The notes: generated by a model not told the origin, from the sequence alone. DNA of 64,000 bases from Alteromonas naphthalenivorans (GCF_000213655.1 NC_015554.1:1674001-1738000), one strand, 5' to 3'. Shown: positions 50,102-60,007, counted from the first letter of the stretch. Numbers and translations are program-made.

Positions 50102-50366
50102 TTCAAATATGGTTTTCTATTGTTATTCCAATGCCTAATGGAATTGAAAGAAGTTATCGAGTGGGCACTTTTTCGATGCATGCCCCGTTATGAAATTCGG
50201 TGGCCGAAAAATACACAGAGAATGTGCTTAAAACATGCTTATCCAAGCCTTCGCTGGCTATTTCATACTCATCCTCAAGGTGAATACGTATGCATAGGAT
50301 TGGCGTGAGTAGCTTGTGGGGGTAGTATGCCATAGTGGTTTAACGTCTTATTAACATGGAGGGGGT
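50102..50366 (+). promoter_or_regulatory. Promoter region of the GH13-MFS-GH13 operon
   Basis: This 265-bp gap holds the fourth operator copy (50281-50294), about 70 bp before the next gene. A short open frame here (50120-50308) runs through the operator and is not considered a gene. Confidence 0.5.
50281..50294. promoter_or_regulatory. Predicted LacI-family operator 4 (TGAATACGTATGCA)
   Basis: It is identical to the sites at 31060 and 37221 and precedes the three-gene GH13-MFS-GH13 operon. Confidence 0.78.
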
Positions 50367-52388
50367 GTGTTGCATTTCCGTTTTAACATTTCTCGCATCT
50401 GGCTAATAGTAAAGGCGCCCTCATTCACTTCTCCTTTAGTGCCTCGCTTTTTGGTTTCAGCAGCTTCATTAGTCACTAACCGTTTTGTAAACAGCATTGC
50501 GACACTTGCATCGCTAACGTTCTCATATGCTGCAATAGCTGACATAGACGTGTACCCTCCAAATTGGTGGGTGGGTATGGAAAAGCCTACTGTTGAACTT
50601 ATGTTGCATGGCGACGGTGTTGCCAACTATTCCGCTTCAATCAATGCTACTGATGTCACCGTTGTGGACTCGAAACGATTAGACAGTGAAAACTATTTAT
50701 TTGTCACGTTGAATACAGATAGTGCAGAAGCGGGAAGGGTTGTTATATCGCTCATCGCACCAGATGGTTCATCCCACGACATTGACTATGCACTTAATGC
50801 ACGACGACAACATTCTCAATCGCGGGTGGGCTTTGGCCCTAAAGATGCCATTTACCTTATTGCGCCTGATAGGTTTGCCAATGGTGATGAAAGCAATGAC
50901 AGCGTTGATGGATATAAAGACAGGTTAAATCGCGACAACAAAGGCGGGCGCCACGGCGGTGATATTCAAGGGATCATCGACAATCTAGATTATATTGCTG
51001 ATATGGGATTTACCCAAATATGGTCGATGCCGTTACTTGAAAATGCCATGGATTCGTATTCATACCATGGGTATTCCACCACAGATTATTATAAAATAGA
51101 CCCACGTTACGGTTCAAATTCACAATATCAAAAGCTCAGTGAAAAGGCATCTGAGCATGGTGTTGGGCTTATTATGGATATGGTGTTAAACCACATCGGC
51201 AGCGGTCACGCTTGGGTTCAAGACAAGCCGTCTAAAGATTGGCTTAACAATCAGGGCGTGTTTGTTGGCACTACTCATAAACGAGAATCACTTCATGACC
51301 CACATGCAATTCAAAGCGATATCAAAGCATTTAGTGATGGCTGGTTTGTTCCCAGCATGCCAGACTTGAATCAGAGGAACCCGCACCTAGCGACATACCT
51401 TATTCAGAATGCGATTTGGTGGGTAGAGTTTGCAAATTTAAGCGGCATTCGCGTAGATACCTATTCATATTCTGACAAAGGCTTTTTGTCAGAGTGGACC
51501 ACGCGACTGATGCAAGAATACCCGAATCTAAACATAGTGGGTGAAGAGTGGTCGGTAAACCCTGCTATTACCGCTTATTGGCAAGCTGGAAGCCATAGGC
51601 ATGATGATTATGTCAGTGCATTACCGAGTGTGATGGATTTTTCGTTGCAACATGCGGTAGCTGACGGGCTTACTTCAAAAGAAGGCTGGGACACAGGGCT
51701 AACGTCTATTTATGAAACGTTAGCGACTGACTTTCTTTACGGCGAGCCAAATAATCTAGTGATTTTTGCTGACAATCACGACATGAGCCGCGTCTATTCT
51801 CAGGTTGATGAAGACATTAATCGCTGGGATATGGCGATGACGTTTTATCTCACTGCGCGGGGCATTCCTCAAGTTTTCTACGGCACCGAAATATTGATGA
51901 GCAACCCTAACACGGAAGATCACGGTATTATTCGAAGTGATTTCCTTGGCGGGTGGAAAAGCGATACTAAGAACGCATTTACTGGCAAAGGGCTATCGGA
52001 TGATGAGCGTTGGGCACAGTCACGAATTAAACAATTGCTCTCTCTAAGACAAAACTACCCCGCGGTTTTTGAGGGCAGCTTTAAGCACTATGCACCTGTT
52101 GATGGCGTGTATGCCTACGCAAGGCAGGCCAATGCTAAAAATCCCCCAAGTATACAGGGCGATAAAGATACTAACGATACCGATGAAAAGAAAGTGAACA
52201 GTAAGTCACCCGTGATATTGGTAATCTTGAACAAAAATGAAAAAGCATCAACGGTAGATATGAATAAATATAACATGGTTACTAACGGTAAAAAGAATAT
52301 GACTCGTCTTAAAGACGATAAGGAATTCGCCTCCAGTGAAACCGTAACGTTAGCGCCAATGTCGGCGAATGTTTTCATCGTTAAATAA
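50367..52388 (+). CDS. GH13 cyclomaltodextrinase/neopullulanase-like enzyme
   Basis: This 673-residue enzyme is SusA/neopullulanase-like and should hydrolyse cyclodextrins, pullulan or maltodextrins. A signal-like N-terminus (FVNSIATLASLTFSYAAIA) is followed by an N-terminal beta-domain (IDVYPPNWWVGMEKPTVELM, typical of cyclomaltodextrinase_N) and the GH13 barrel: MDMVLNHIGSGH (I), GIRVDTYSY with Asp364 (II), VGEEWSV with Glu393 (III) and FADNHDMSR with Asp472 (IV). GGAGGGGG lies 4 nt before GTG 50367 and 7 nt before TTG 50370, so either may start. It heads an operon with the MFS carrier and another GH13 gene. Confidence 0.9.
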   Translation: MLHFRFNISRIWLIVKAPSFTSPLVPRFLVSAASLVTNRFVNSIATLASLTFSYAAIADIDVYPPNWWVGMEKPTVELMLHGDGVANYSASINATDVTVVDSKRLDSENYLFVTLNTDSAEAGRVVISLIAPDGSSHDIDYALNARRQHSQSRVGFGPKDAIYLIAPDRFANGDESNDSVDGYKDRLNRDNKGGRHGGDIQGIIDNLDYIADMGFTQIWSMPLLENAMDSYSYHGYSTTDYYKIDPRYGSNSQYQKLSEKASEHGVGLIMDMVLNHIGSGHAWVQDKPSKDWLNNQGVFVGTTHKRESLHDPHAIQSDIKAFSDGWFVPSMPDLNQRNPHLATYLIQNAIWWVEFANLSGIRVDTYSYSDKGFLSEWTTRLMQEYPNLNIVGEEWSVNPAITAYWQAGSHRHDDYVSALPSVMDFSLQHAVADGLTSKEGWDTGLTSIYETLATDFLYGEPNNLVIFADNHDMSRVYSQVDEDINRWDMAMTFYLTARGIPQVFYGTEILMSNPNTEDHGIIRSDFLGGWKSDTKNAFTGKGLSDDERWAQSRIKQLLSLRQNYPAVFEGSFKHYAPVDGVYAYARQANAKNPPSIQGDKDTNDTDEKKVNSKSPVILVILNKNEKASTVDMNKYNMVTNGKKNMTRLKDDKEFASSETVTLAPMSANVFIVK

Positions 52389-52416
52389 TAGAACAACAAT
52401 AAAGAAGAGTGGTCTT

Positions 52417-53910
52417 ATGCAAGTACAACAACCTCGTTTATCATTCTGGCAAATTTGGAATGTTAGCTTTGGCTTCTTAGGCGTTCAGTTTGGCTTTGCC
52501 CTACAGAATGCCAATGTGAGCCGAATTCTTTCCGACCTAGGGGCAGACCTTCATTCTTTGTCTCTTTTTTGGCTAGTGGCACCGATTATGGGGTTGATTG
52601 TGCAACCTATTGTTGGCTCGGCGTCTGACAGAACATGGAATCGTTTAGGACGAAGAAGACCCTTTATTCTTGCGGGTGCGGTAGCTGCCGTGCTAGGTAT
52701 GATCTTATTACCCAACGCACCTTTATTTGTTGCCTTTCTTGCACCAATGCTAATGGGGGCGCTGATGGTCGCGCTAATGGATGCTTCATTTAACGTGTGC
52801 TTCCAGCCTTTCCGCTCTTTAGTGTCGGATATGGTGCCGCCGTCGCAACGTAACATTGGTTATTCCATACAATCGTTGCTAATCAATATTGGTGCAGTAA
52901 TAGGTTCAATTTTGCCCTTCGTGTTAACTAACGTGGTAGGTCTTGAAAATACTGCGCAAATGGGAGAAGTCGCTCCGTCTGTTAGTTGGGCTTTCTATAT
53001 TGGGGCTACGGTATTGCTTGGTACGGTCATCTGGACCGTTTTTCGCACCAAAGAATACTCGCCCGAAGAGTACAATAGATACAAAGGCCTAAGCACTGAG
53101 AATGACGTTAAGCCAGAAAATACGCCAAAAGCACCATTTATCGAGCGTATGAAAGCGTTTTGTTCCTTGGTTGTTCACATGCCTAAAACCATGAAACAAC
53201 TTGCCGTTGTACAATTTTTTTCATGGTTTGCCCTGTTTATTATGTGGGTATACACCACGCCAGCAATTACCCAACATATCTGGGGTGTTGACAAAATATG
53301 GTGGGATCCAGCGCACATTGCCTCAGTTGCTCAAGTACCCGACGCTATTGTAGCCGCTAAAGGCGCAGCCGGTGACTGGGTGGGTATATTGTTTGCTGCT
53401 TATTCGGTATTCGCCGCCGTCTTCTCAGTATTTCTCGCTCGACTCGCCGACAAGTTTGGCAGAAAAACTATTTACGCTGGGGCGTTAATTTTAGGTGGCT
53501 TAAGCTACGTTAGTTTTCTGTTCTTCCAAGACCTCACCATGGTGAATGTAAACTTATTGATTACTGAAGTTACCGTGCCCCTTGGGGCAGTGAAGCTTCT
53601 TATCCCAATGATTGGGGTAGGGATTGCATGGGCCGCTATTTTAGCGATGCCTTATGCCATGCTAGCGGGCGCGTTACCGGCCAACAAAACCGGCGTTTAT
53701 ATGGGCATATTTAACTTCACGGTAGCCGCACCACAGATAGTGTCTGGCTTAACCGCAGGCTGGATTTTAAGTAGTGTGTTCGATAACGAAGCTAAATACA
53801 TTATTGTTGTCGCCGGAGCGTCCATGTTATTGGGGGCTATCGCTGTATTTTTCGTAAAAGAACACGACGTAGTAGAAGCAGACGTAGCTGATAAGGAACT
53901 AGCACAATGA
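52417..53910 (+). CDS. MFS sugar transporter (maltose/maltodextrin, predicted)
   Basis: The 497-residue polytopic protein is of the sucrose/maltose-cation symporter-like MFS group (SLC45-like). It has about 12 transmembrane helices, SASDRTWNRLGRRRPFILAGA (signature loop, residues 65-85) and a second signature, ARLADKFGRKTIY, in the C-terminal half. From ATG 52417 the start matches family members (QPRLSFWQIWNVSFGFLGVQFGFALQNANVS, given here in part). It lies between two GH13 genes, and its stop overlaps the next start (ATGA), so it probably imports their products across the inner membrane. Confidence 0.9.
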   Translation: MQVQQPRLSFWQIWNVSFGFLGVQFGFALQNANVSRILSDLGADLHSLSLFWLVAPIMGLIVQPIVGSASDRTWNRLGRRRPFILAGAVAAVLGMILLPNAPLFVAFLAPMLMGALMVALMDASFNVCFQPFRSLVSDMVPPSQRNIGYSIQSLLINIGAVIGSILPFVLTNVVGLENTAQMGEVAPSVSWAFYIGATVLLGTVIWTVFRTKEYSPEEYNRYKGLSTENDVKPENTPKAPFIERMKAFCSLVVHMPKTMKQLAVVQFFSWFALFIMWVYTTPAITQHIWGVDKIWWDPAHIASVAQVPDAIVAAKGAAGDWVGILFAAYSVFAAVFSVFLARLADKFGRKTIYAGALILGGLSYVSFLFFQDLTMVNVNLLITEVTVPLGAVKLLIPMIGVGIAWAAILAMPYAMLAGALPANKTGVYMGIFNFTVAAPQIVSGLTAGWILSSVFDNEAKYIIVVAGASMLLGAIAVFFVKEHDVVEADVADKELAQ

Positions 53911-55661
53911 CCCCTAAACTAAAAAACCTTACCCTTGCTATCACACTTGCATTGGGTGTAGGCACAATAACAGCTTGTGCTTATACATCGTCGTCAATGT
54001 CTGCTGATTCGGCAAAGGCCGAGGCAGAATCTTCAGCTGCCTCGAATGGTAAAGCGGATAACAAAGTCACTATTTCAGGTACCACCACACCGTTTGCGAG
54101 CGAAGCGATTTACTTTGTAATGACCGACCGGTTCGTGGATGGCGACCCCAGTAATAACCATGAAGACCAAGGTGGGGGATTTCCAACCTGGCAGTTGCCG
54201 ATGGAAGGGCCTGATGGCAAAAAAGCCTATGTAGGTTACATGGGCGGAGACCTGAAAGGGGTGCTTAACAATGGCGACTATATTCGCGATATGGGTTTCA
54301 CCGCGGTTTGGATGACGCCAGTACTACAAAATCCTAACCAATCATTTAGTGGCGATGAGCAAATTACTTTTGGTGGCGCATTTAAAGACGGTGGCAAAAC
54401 CGGTTATCACGGTTATTGGGCAACTAACTTTTATAAAGCTGATGAGCATCTAATAAGCCATGATTTAAGTGTGAAACAGTACACCACACAAATGCGTGAA
54501 AACTTCGGTTTAAAATCGGTATTTGATATTGTAGCCAACCACGGTACGCCAAGCTTTACCATGCCCTCTGACCAACCTGGATACGGTGAAATTTATAACG
54601 CTGAAGGCGAGTTAGTCGCTGATCACCAGAATCTAGCCCCGGAAGATTTAGACCCAAAAAATAATCCGTTACACGAATTTTTTCATGATTATCCAGACTT
54701 AGTAAAACTGTCTAACCTTGATGATCGAAATCCCAAGGTAAGAGATTATCTTATCAATAGTTACCTTTACTGGATTTCACAAGGCGCGGATGCGTTTCGT
54801 ATCGATACTATTCGCCATGTCCCCCATGATTTTTGGCGAGAAATGTCTGACCGGGTGAGGGCAGAGCATCCCGACTTCTTTATGTTCGGCGAAAGCTTCC
54901 AATATGATGCGAACTTTATTGCGCAGCATACCCTTCCCAAAAATGGTGCGGTAAGTGTGCTCGACTTCCCGATGCAAGAAGCCATGGTAAAGGTGTTTGA
55001 AAAGCCACTTGAAAGTGACTTCGCAACGTTAGCCGACACCTTGTATTTAACCCATGGGCCTTACAATAACCCTTATGATTTAACGACTTTCTACGACAAC
55101 CATGATATGGCACGCATTAACGCCACCGACAATGGTTTCATTAATGCGCACAACTGGTTGTTTACGGTGAGAGGTATTCCGGTGGTGTACCAAGGGTCAG
55201 AAATTGGCTTTATGCGTGGTACGTCTGAACACCAAGGTAACCGTAATTACCTTGGCCAACACAACATAGACAATGCCAAGTCTCATCCTATTGCTACTGA
55301 ATTGACTAAAATCGCAAATGTGCGTAAGAACACACCCGCACTTCAACGAGGTTTGCAGTTTAATCTTGAATTAGCCGGGCACAAAGCCGCGTTTTATCGC
55401 GTGTTGCAAAGTGATAGCGCACAACAAACCGCATTGGTACTGCTCAATAAAGCCGAAGAACCTGCAAGTTTTAGTATCGATGAATACATGCAAGCTGGCA
55501 CATGGACTGAGCAGCTGTCTGGCGAAACACGTGAATTGGTTACCGGTGACGCGTTAACAACCTCAGTGCCCGCCAACGGCGTTCAAGTATGGGTTAGGGA
55601 AGGAGCGTTAGATTCAGATGCCCTAGAAGCGGCGCTTATTAAGCAAATGTCGGCGCAGTAA
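53907..55661 (+). CDS. GH13 alpha-amylase/CGTase-like lipoprotein
   Basis: The 584-residue GH13 enzyme has a lipoprotein signal (LALGVGTITAC, lipobox Cys near residue 24), a Ser/Ala/Glu-rich linker, then IYFVMTDRFVDGDPSNN, typical of CGTase-like and maltogenic amylases. It has FDIVANHG (I), DAFRIDTIRH (II), FMFGESF (III) and FYDNHDMARI (IV). A C-terminal beta-domain ends the protein. It is the third gene of the operon, overlapping the MFS stop by 4 bases. Cleavage specificity cannot be set from sequence; hydrolysis of maltodextrin in the periplasm or at the outer membrane is inferred. Confidence 0.88.
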   Translation: MTPKLKNLTLAITLALGVGTITACAYTSSSMSADSAKAEAESSAASNGKADNKVTISGTTTPFASEAIYFVMTDRFVDGDPSNNHEDQGGGFPTWQLPMEGPDGKKAYVGYMGGDLKGVLNNGDYIRDMGFTAVWMTPVLQNPNQSFSGDEQITFGGAFKDGGKTGYHGYWATNFYKADEHLISHDLSVKQYTTQMRENFGLKSVFDIVANHGTPSFTMPSDQPGYGEIYNAEGELVADHQNLAPEDLDPKNNPLHEFFHDYPDLVKLSNLDDRNPKVRDYLINSYLYWISQGADAFRIDTIRHVPHDFWREMSDRVRAEHPDFFMFGESFQYDANFIAQHTLPKNGAVSVLDFPMQEAMVKVFEKPLESDFATLADTLYLTHGPYNNPYDLTTFYDNHDMARINATDNGFINAHNWLFTVRGIPVVYQGSEIGFMRGTSEHQGNRNYLGQHNIDNAKSHPIATELTKIANVRKNTPALQRGLQFNLELAGHKAAFYRVLQSDSAQQTALVLLNKAEEPASFSIDEYMQAGTWTEQLSGETRELVTGDALTTSVPANGVQVWVREGALDSDALEAALIKQMSAQ

Positions 55662-55678
55662 ATTTTACCTCGCAATAA

Positions 55679-55726
55679 AAAAGCGCTTGTTGCTCGTTTA
55701 CTACTAATAACATCAAGCGCTTTTTC
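55679..55726. terminator. Bidirectional terminator between GH13 operon and LacI-type regulator
   Basis: The 11-bp inverted arms AAAAGCGCTTG and CAAGCGCTTTT enclose a 24-nt loop, with A- and T-runs outside. Confidence 0.75.
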
Positions 55727-55781
55727 ACTAATTGTAAATCATTTCTTAGCGGAACATTTTCTTTAACTAAGCAGCTCAAGA

Positions 55782-55832
55782 TAGCTAGCCTGAGGTAGCT
55801 AACCTAAGAAAGTTAGCCTAGCGAGTTAGCCA
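55782..55832. repeat. Degenerate 14-bp tandem repeat, four copies
   Basis: Four imperfect copies of a unit with core GTTAGCCTAG begin at about 55784, 55798, 55812 and 55825, so the period is 14-14-13. It lies between the operon terminator and the 3' end of the regulator. The function is unknown. Confidence 0.65.
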
Positions 55833-55869
55833 GGCTTATTAAATTAGGCAACCAAGGCTCGTAGGCTGC

Positions 55870-56919
55870 CTAGGTTTTTGCCCCACATGAATGTCTAATT
55901 ATGGCTTCCGCTGGCATAAGGAAATCTTCTACCTTTTCATTTGAAATGGCTTTAATTAACGTACTTACCAATAATTCACCGGCTAGCTTCGTGTTTTGCT
56001 GAACGGTAGTTAACGCTGGGGTCGTGAAGGCCGATACAGCAATATTATCGTAACCTACCACTGCAATATCGTCAGGCACTTTAAGCGCTGTTTGCCTTAA
56101 CGCTCTCAAAACGCCCATAGCAATAAGATCAGATGCGCAAACAATAGCGTCAGGTAAGCCTGCTTCGTTAGTTTTAGCATCGTTCAACATACCTTGAATA
56201 GCATCAAAGCCAGCTTCTTCGGTAGAAACCGCATCACTTTGCAACGAACTTTCGTATAAATTATGGCTTGTTAGCGCCTCTGTATAACCTTGAAAACGAG
56301 CCATAAACTCAGGGGCTTCATTGCCTGAATCGCCGATAAACGCAAACCGAGTTCTACCCAGGGCGATTAAGTGTTCGGTAATGCTGTACCCACCTTGAAA
56401 ATTATCACAGCCAACACTCACACCTGGATGAGCGGCATCGGGTGCGCCCCAACGAACGAAATGTGTGCCTTGTGACTCAAGTTGTGCCACTTTACTGCGA
56501 TAATCGGTGTAATCACCGTAACCCAATAAAATTATGCCATCTGCTTTATTTGAGTCTTCATATTCTGCATGCCAGTCATCTTCCAAGTTTTGGAACGACA
56601 CCAGCAAGTCGTAACCCGCAGCCGCACAGGCACGGGTAATACTTCCTAACATGGCGAGGAAGAAAGGGTTAATCATTGAATCATCTGAGGTAGGATCTTC
56701 AAACAACAAAAGTGCAATGGTGCTACTTTTTTGCTTGCGTAGATTACTGGCATTCTTATCAACTTTATAATTAAGTTCGCGAGCAATGCGCTGAACCCGA
56801 TCACGGGTTTCTTGATTTACCAAGGGGCTGTTATTCAGTGCTCTTGATACTGTTGATTGAGAAACGCCTGCCAAATGTGCAATATCAAAAGAGGTTGCTT
56901 TTTCTTTCATGGGCACCAT
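55870..56919 (-). CDS. LacI-family transcriptional regulator (maltodextrin regulon, predicted)
   Basis: The 349-residue protein has the LacI N-terminal HTH (TSFDIAHLAGVSQSTVSRALNN, about residues 8-29, given in part) with the hinge helix region NYKVDKNASNLRKQKS, then a periplasmic-binding-protein-like effector domain (AVVGYDNIAVSAFTTPALTTVQQN). ATG 56910 is an alternative start three codons in; neither has a clear ribosome-binding site. It is encoded directly after, and convergent with, the GH13-MFS-GH13 operon, and the four CG-centred palindromes of the locus fit LacI-family binding. Its regulation of them is inferred. Confidence 0.88.
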   Translation of the reverse strand: MVPMKEKATSFDIAHLAGVSQSTVSRALNNSPLVNQETRDRVQRIARELNYKVDKNASNLRKQKSSTIALLLFEDPTSDDSMINPFFLAMLGSITRACAAAGYDLLVSFQNLEDDWHAEYEDSNKADGIILLGYGDYTDYRSKVAQLESQGTHFVRWGAPDAAHPGVSVGCDNFQGGYSITEHLIALGRTRFAFIGDSGNEAPEFMARFQGYTEALTSHNLYESSLQSDAVSTEEAGFDAIQGMLNDAKTNEAGLPDAIVCASDLIAMGVLRALRQTALKVPDDIAVVGYDNIAVSAFTTPALTTVQQNTKLAGELLVSTLIKAISNEKVEDFLMPAEAIIRHSCGAKT

Positions 56920-57189
56920 GTTTGTCTGCTACGACCGAGTTGTCGACAAGAAGAAAGATACCATACTTTCTTCTAACCACGCTTTATTTGCTAGTCACAC
57001 GCCTTTTTTTAATACAAGAACCAGTAAAAAAACGTTTCATCGCGTTAAAACTAATCACTTGTAAGGCTAGGTGTAATAAAACGTGGTTGTCAGTTTTAGG
57101 TCAGTGTTATACTAATCCACAATATTAATTAATTTTAAACGTTAAGATTATTTTTAAACGTTAATTCAAACGCTAAGGGGAACTCGCGA

Positions 57190-58857
57190 ATGGCCGAGAC
57201 TGAGCACCGTCCGACCAACTTTATCCGTCAGATCATCGACAAAGACCTTGCCAATGGTGTGCACGAGAGTATTAAAACTCGGTTCCCGCCGGAGCCAAAT
57301 GGCTTTTTGCATATTGGTCATGCAAAGTCTATTTGCCTAAATTTTGGTGTTGCGCAAGATTACTCAGGTTCTTGTAATCTGCGCTTCGACGACACAAATC
57401 CAGCAAAAGAAGACATTACCTTCGTTAACTCTATCAAAGAAGACGTTAAATGGTTGGGTTTTGAGTGGGATGGTGAAGAGCGTTACTCTTCAAATTATTT
57501 CGATCAGCTTCATGGCTTTGCGAATGAATTAATCGACAAAGGCCTAGCTTATGTCGACTTTTCTACTCAAGACGTGATGCGCGAACTACGAGGCACATTA
57601 ACTGCGCCAGGTAAGAATAGCCCATACCGTGATACCGACGTTGAAACCAACCAGCGTGAATTCGCTAAGATGACAGCGGGCGATTATAAAGAAGGTGAGT
57701 GTAGTCTTCGCGCTAAAATCGATATGGCTTCACCGTTTATGTGCATGCGTGACCCGGTAATTTACCGTGTTAAACACGCTCACCATCACCAAACGGGTGA
57801 TAAATGGTGTGTTTACCCCATGTACGACTTTACGCACTGTATTTCGGACGCCATTGAAGGTATTACCCATTCATTGTGTACCTTGGAGTTCCAAGACAAC
57901 CGCCGTTTGTATGATTGGGTAATTGAAAATATCACTATTGACAGCACACCACGTCAGTATGAGTTTTCACGTCTTAACCTTGAATACACCGTATTGAGCA
58001 AACGTCGATTAATTCAGCTGGTTGAAGAAAATCACGTTAGCGGGTGGGACGACCCTCGCATGCCGACTGTGGCAGGCTTGCGTCGTCGTGGTTATACCGC
58101 GGGTTCAGTACGTGAATTTTGCAAGCGTATTGGCGTGACTAAAATGGACAACATGGTAGAAATGTCCATGCTAGAAGCGTGTGTTCGTGAAGACTTAAAC
58201 GTGAACGCACCTCGTGCGATGGCAGTTCTCGATCCTATTAAATTAGTGATTGAAAATTATCCAGAAAACAACAGCGAAATATTAGTCGCGCCAAATCATC
58301 CTAGTGATGAGGCTATGGGCACACGCGAAATTAGTTTCGGTCGAGAAATTTGGATTGAAGCGGAAGATTTTCGCGAGTCAGCAAATAAAAAGTTCAAACG
58401 TTTAGTGCTAGACAAAGAAGTGCGTTTACGTAATGCGTATGTGGTTAAAGCTAATCGTGTTGAAAAAGACGCAGAAGGTAACGTAACCACGGTTTACTGT
58501 ACCTATGATGCTGACACGCTAGGTAAAGACCCGGCTGATGGCCGCAAGGTTAAAGGCGTTATCCATTGGGTTGACGCAGGAACAGCGCAGCAAGCTGAGT
58601 TTAGGTTGTACGATCGTTTGTTCAACGTGCCTAACCCAGCCGCTGAAGAGAACTTTACTGATGTGATAAACCCAGAGTCATTAACGGTTCTGACTGGCTG
58701 GGCTGAAGCTGGGCTTGCTAAGCGAGCGCCTGAAGCAGGTGCATGGCAGTTTGAGCGTACCGGTTATTTTTGTTTAGATGCAGACAGTACAGATGACAAG
58801 CCTGTATTTAACCGCACGGTAGGGTTACGTGATACGTGGGCTAAAATAGGCGACTAA
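57190..58857 (+). CDS. glnS: Glutaminyl-tRNA synthetase GlnS
   Basis: GlnS charges tRNA-Gln with glutamine. The 555-residue class Ic synthetase has the HIGH motif [26 protein letters not shown], the KMSKS-like VLSKRRL and the C-terminal anticodon-binding beta-barrels, ending in [15 protein letters not shown]. The length matches E. coli GlnS. AAGGGG precedes the ATG by 8 nt. A strong terminator follows the stop. Confidence 0.97.
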   Translation: MAETEHRPTNFIRQIIDKDLANGVHESIKTRFPPEPNGFLHIGHAKSICLNFGVAQDYSGSCNLRFDDTNPAKEDITFVNSIKEDVKWLGFEWDGEERYSSNYFDQLHGFANELIDKGLAYVDFSTQDVMRELRGTLTAPGKNSPYRDTDVETNQREFAKMTAGDYKEGECSLRAKIDMASPFMCMRDPVIYRVKHAHHHQTGDKWCVYPMYDFTHCISDAIEGITHSLCTLEFQDNRRLYDWVIENITIDSTPRQYEFSRLNLEYTVLSKRRLIQLVEENHVSGWDDPRMPTVAGLRRRGYTAGSVREFCKRIGVTKMDNMVEMSMLEACVREDLNVNAPRAMAVLDPIKLVIENYPENNSEILVAPNHPSDEAMGTREISFGREIWIEAEDFRESANKKFKRLVLDKEVRLRNAYVVKANRVEKDAEGNVTTVYCTYDADTLGKDPADGRKVKGVIHWVDAGTAQQAEFRLYDRLFNVPNPAAEENFTDVINPESLTVLTGWAEAGLAKRAPEAGAWQFERTGYFCLDADSTDDKPVFNRTVGLRDTWAKIGD

Positions 58858-58891
58858 GCCACGCCATCAAGCAAACATAAAGTTTCACCAT

Positions 58892-58920
58892 AAAAAAGCC
58901 GCGTTTACGCGGCTTTTTCT
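58892..58920. terminator. Bidirectional terminator, glnS / YciK-like SDR
   Basis: The stem AAAAAGCCGCG/CGCGGCTTTTT has a 4-nt loop and A/T runs on both sides, between convergent genes. Confidence 0.9.
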
Positions 58921-58944
58921 ATGGCTATGTGTTGGTAGTCACTT

Positions 58945-59691
58945 TTAGCGTTTAGGTTGGCAATCAAGAGATTGACCATTCACATCAATACTGTCGTTAC
59001 CCATGAGGTAAAGATACATAGGCATGATGTCGGCAGGTGTTTTCAATGTATCAGGATTTTCAGCAGGAAAAGCCTGCGCGCGCATATTAGTGCGTGTGCC
59101 ACCTGGGTTAATACAGTTAAAGCGCAGCGACTTATTTTGATACTCGTCAGCTAACGTCTGCATGACACCTTCTGTAGCGAACTTCGATACCGCATAAGTC
59201 CCCCAAAACGCGCGACCTTTTCGCCCAACGCTAGAGGTAGTAAAAATAACCGATGCATTATCAGCTTTTTCTAGGGCAGGGATTAGCGCCTGTGTTAAGA
59301 AAACCGTACCATTTACGTTGGTTTGCATCACATCAAGCCATTCTTGTTGCTCAATATCTTTAAAAGAACTTAAATGCCCAAGCACAGAAGCGTTGTGTAA
59401 CACACCATCTAACTTACCGAATTGGTCTGTAATGGTTTGCGTCATTTGTTGATAGTGTGACGGTGTTGCGCCTTTTATATCTAGCGGTACTATTGCAGGT
59501 TCAGCACTTCCAGCATTTACGATTTCGTCGTAAACGGCTTCTAGCTTAGAGACGGTTCTGCCTAATAAAATACAGGTGGCACCATGTTTTGCGTAAGTCC
59601 GCGCTGCTTGAGCACCGATGCCATCGCCAGCACCTGTGATAAGAATGACTTTACCCTTTAATAAATCGGCAGGGGCTTGATAATCGTTCAT
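58945..59691 (-). CDS. YciK-family short-chain oxidoreductase
   Basis: This 248-residue SDR has the cofactor motif ITGAGDGIGAQAARTYAKHG (residues 19-38), the HNAS variant of the NNAG motif, the catalytic Ser (FTTSSVGRKGRAFW) and YAVSKFATEG (Tyr/Lys), then the late NCINPGGTRTNMRAQAFP. These features match E. coli YciK, whose substrate is not established. It is convergent with glnS and divergent from the VolA-like lipase. Confidence 0.88.
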   Translation of the reverse strand: MNDYQAPADLLKGKVILITGAGDGIGAQAARTYAKHGATCILLGRTVSKLEAVYDEIVNAGSAEPAIVPLDIKGATPSHYQQMTQTITDQFGKLDGVLHNASVLGHLSSFKDIEQQEWLDVMQTNVNGTVFLTQALIPALEKADNASVIFTTSSVGRKGRAFWGTYAVSKFATEGVMQTLADEYQNKSLRFNCINPGGTRTNMRAQAFPAENPDTLKTPADIMPMYLYLMGNDSIDVNGQSLDCQPKR

Positions 59692-60007
59692 CAGTATCCT
59701 TAATAAATTCGCATATAGTTATCTGCGCAATAGGTTCATATTATATAGGTGCAGATGATACTCACACTACGCAATAAGTAAAACTTTCGAAGTATAAAAA
59801 CACCAAACGTAAAAAAAAATAACGTTTAGCGTTAACAAAACTTTGCAAAGTTGCAACAAAGTTAATAAGATTGAGGGAGATACAACTGGTCTAACATGTT
59901 TGAAACTCGGTGAGTTTGCAGTAAGAACAAGGCGTTAAAGGTGCCAGCTTACAAGCAATGCGAGTTTTAGATACACAGAATAACAACAATGCTTGTAGGG
60001 AGTAAGA
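59692..60007. promoter_or_regulatory. Divergent region upstream of the VolA-like lipase, with a perfect palindrome
   Basis: This 316-bp gap lies between the YciK-like and lipase genes. It contains AACTTTGCAAAGTT, a perfect 14-bp palindrome (59839-59852), and TAACGTTTAGCGTTA (59820-59834), an imperfect inverted pair just before it. Either could be an operator. AGGGAG precedes the lipase ATG. Confidence 0.45.

Noticed and set aside
50120..50308. 62-codon open frame between two GH13 genes
   Set aside because: It has no ribosome-binding site or recognisable protein features and runs through operator 4.
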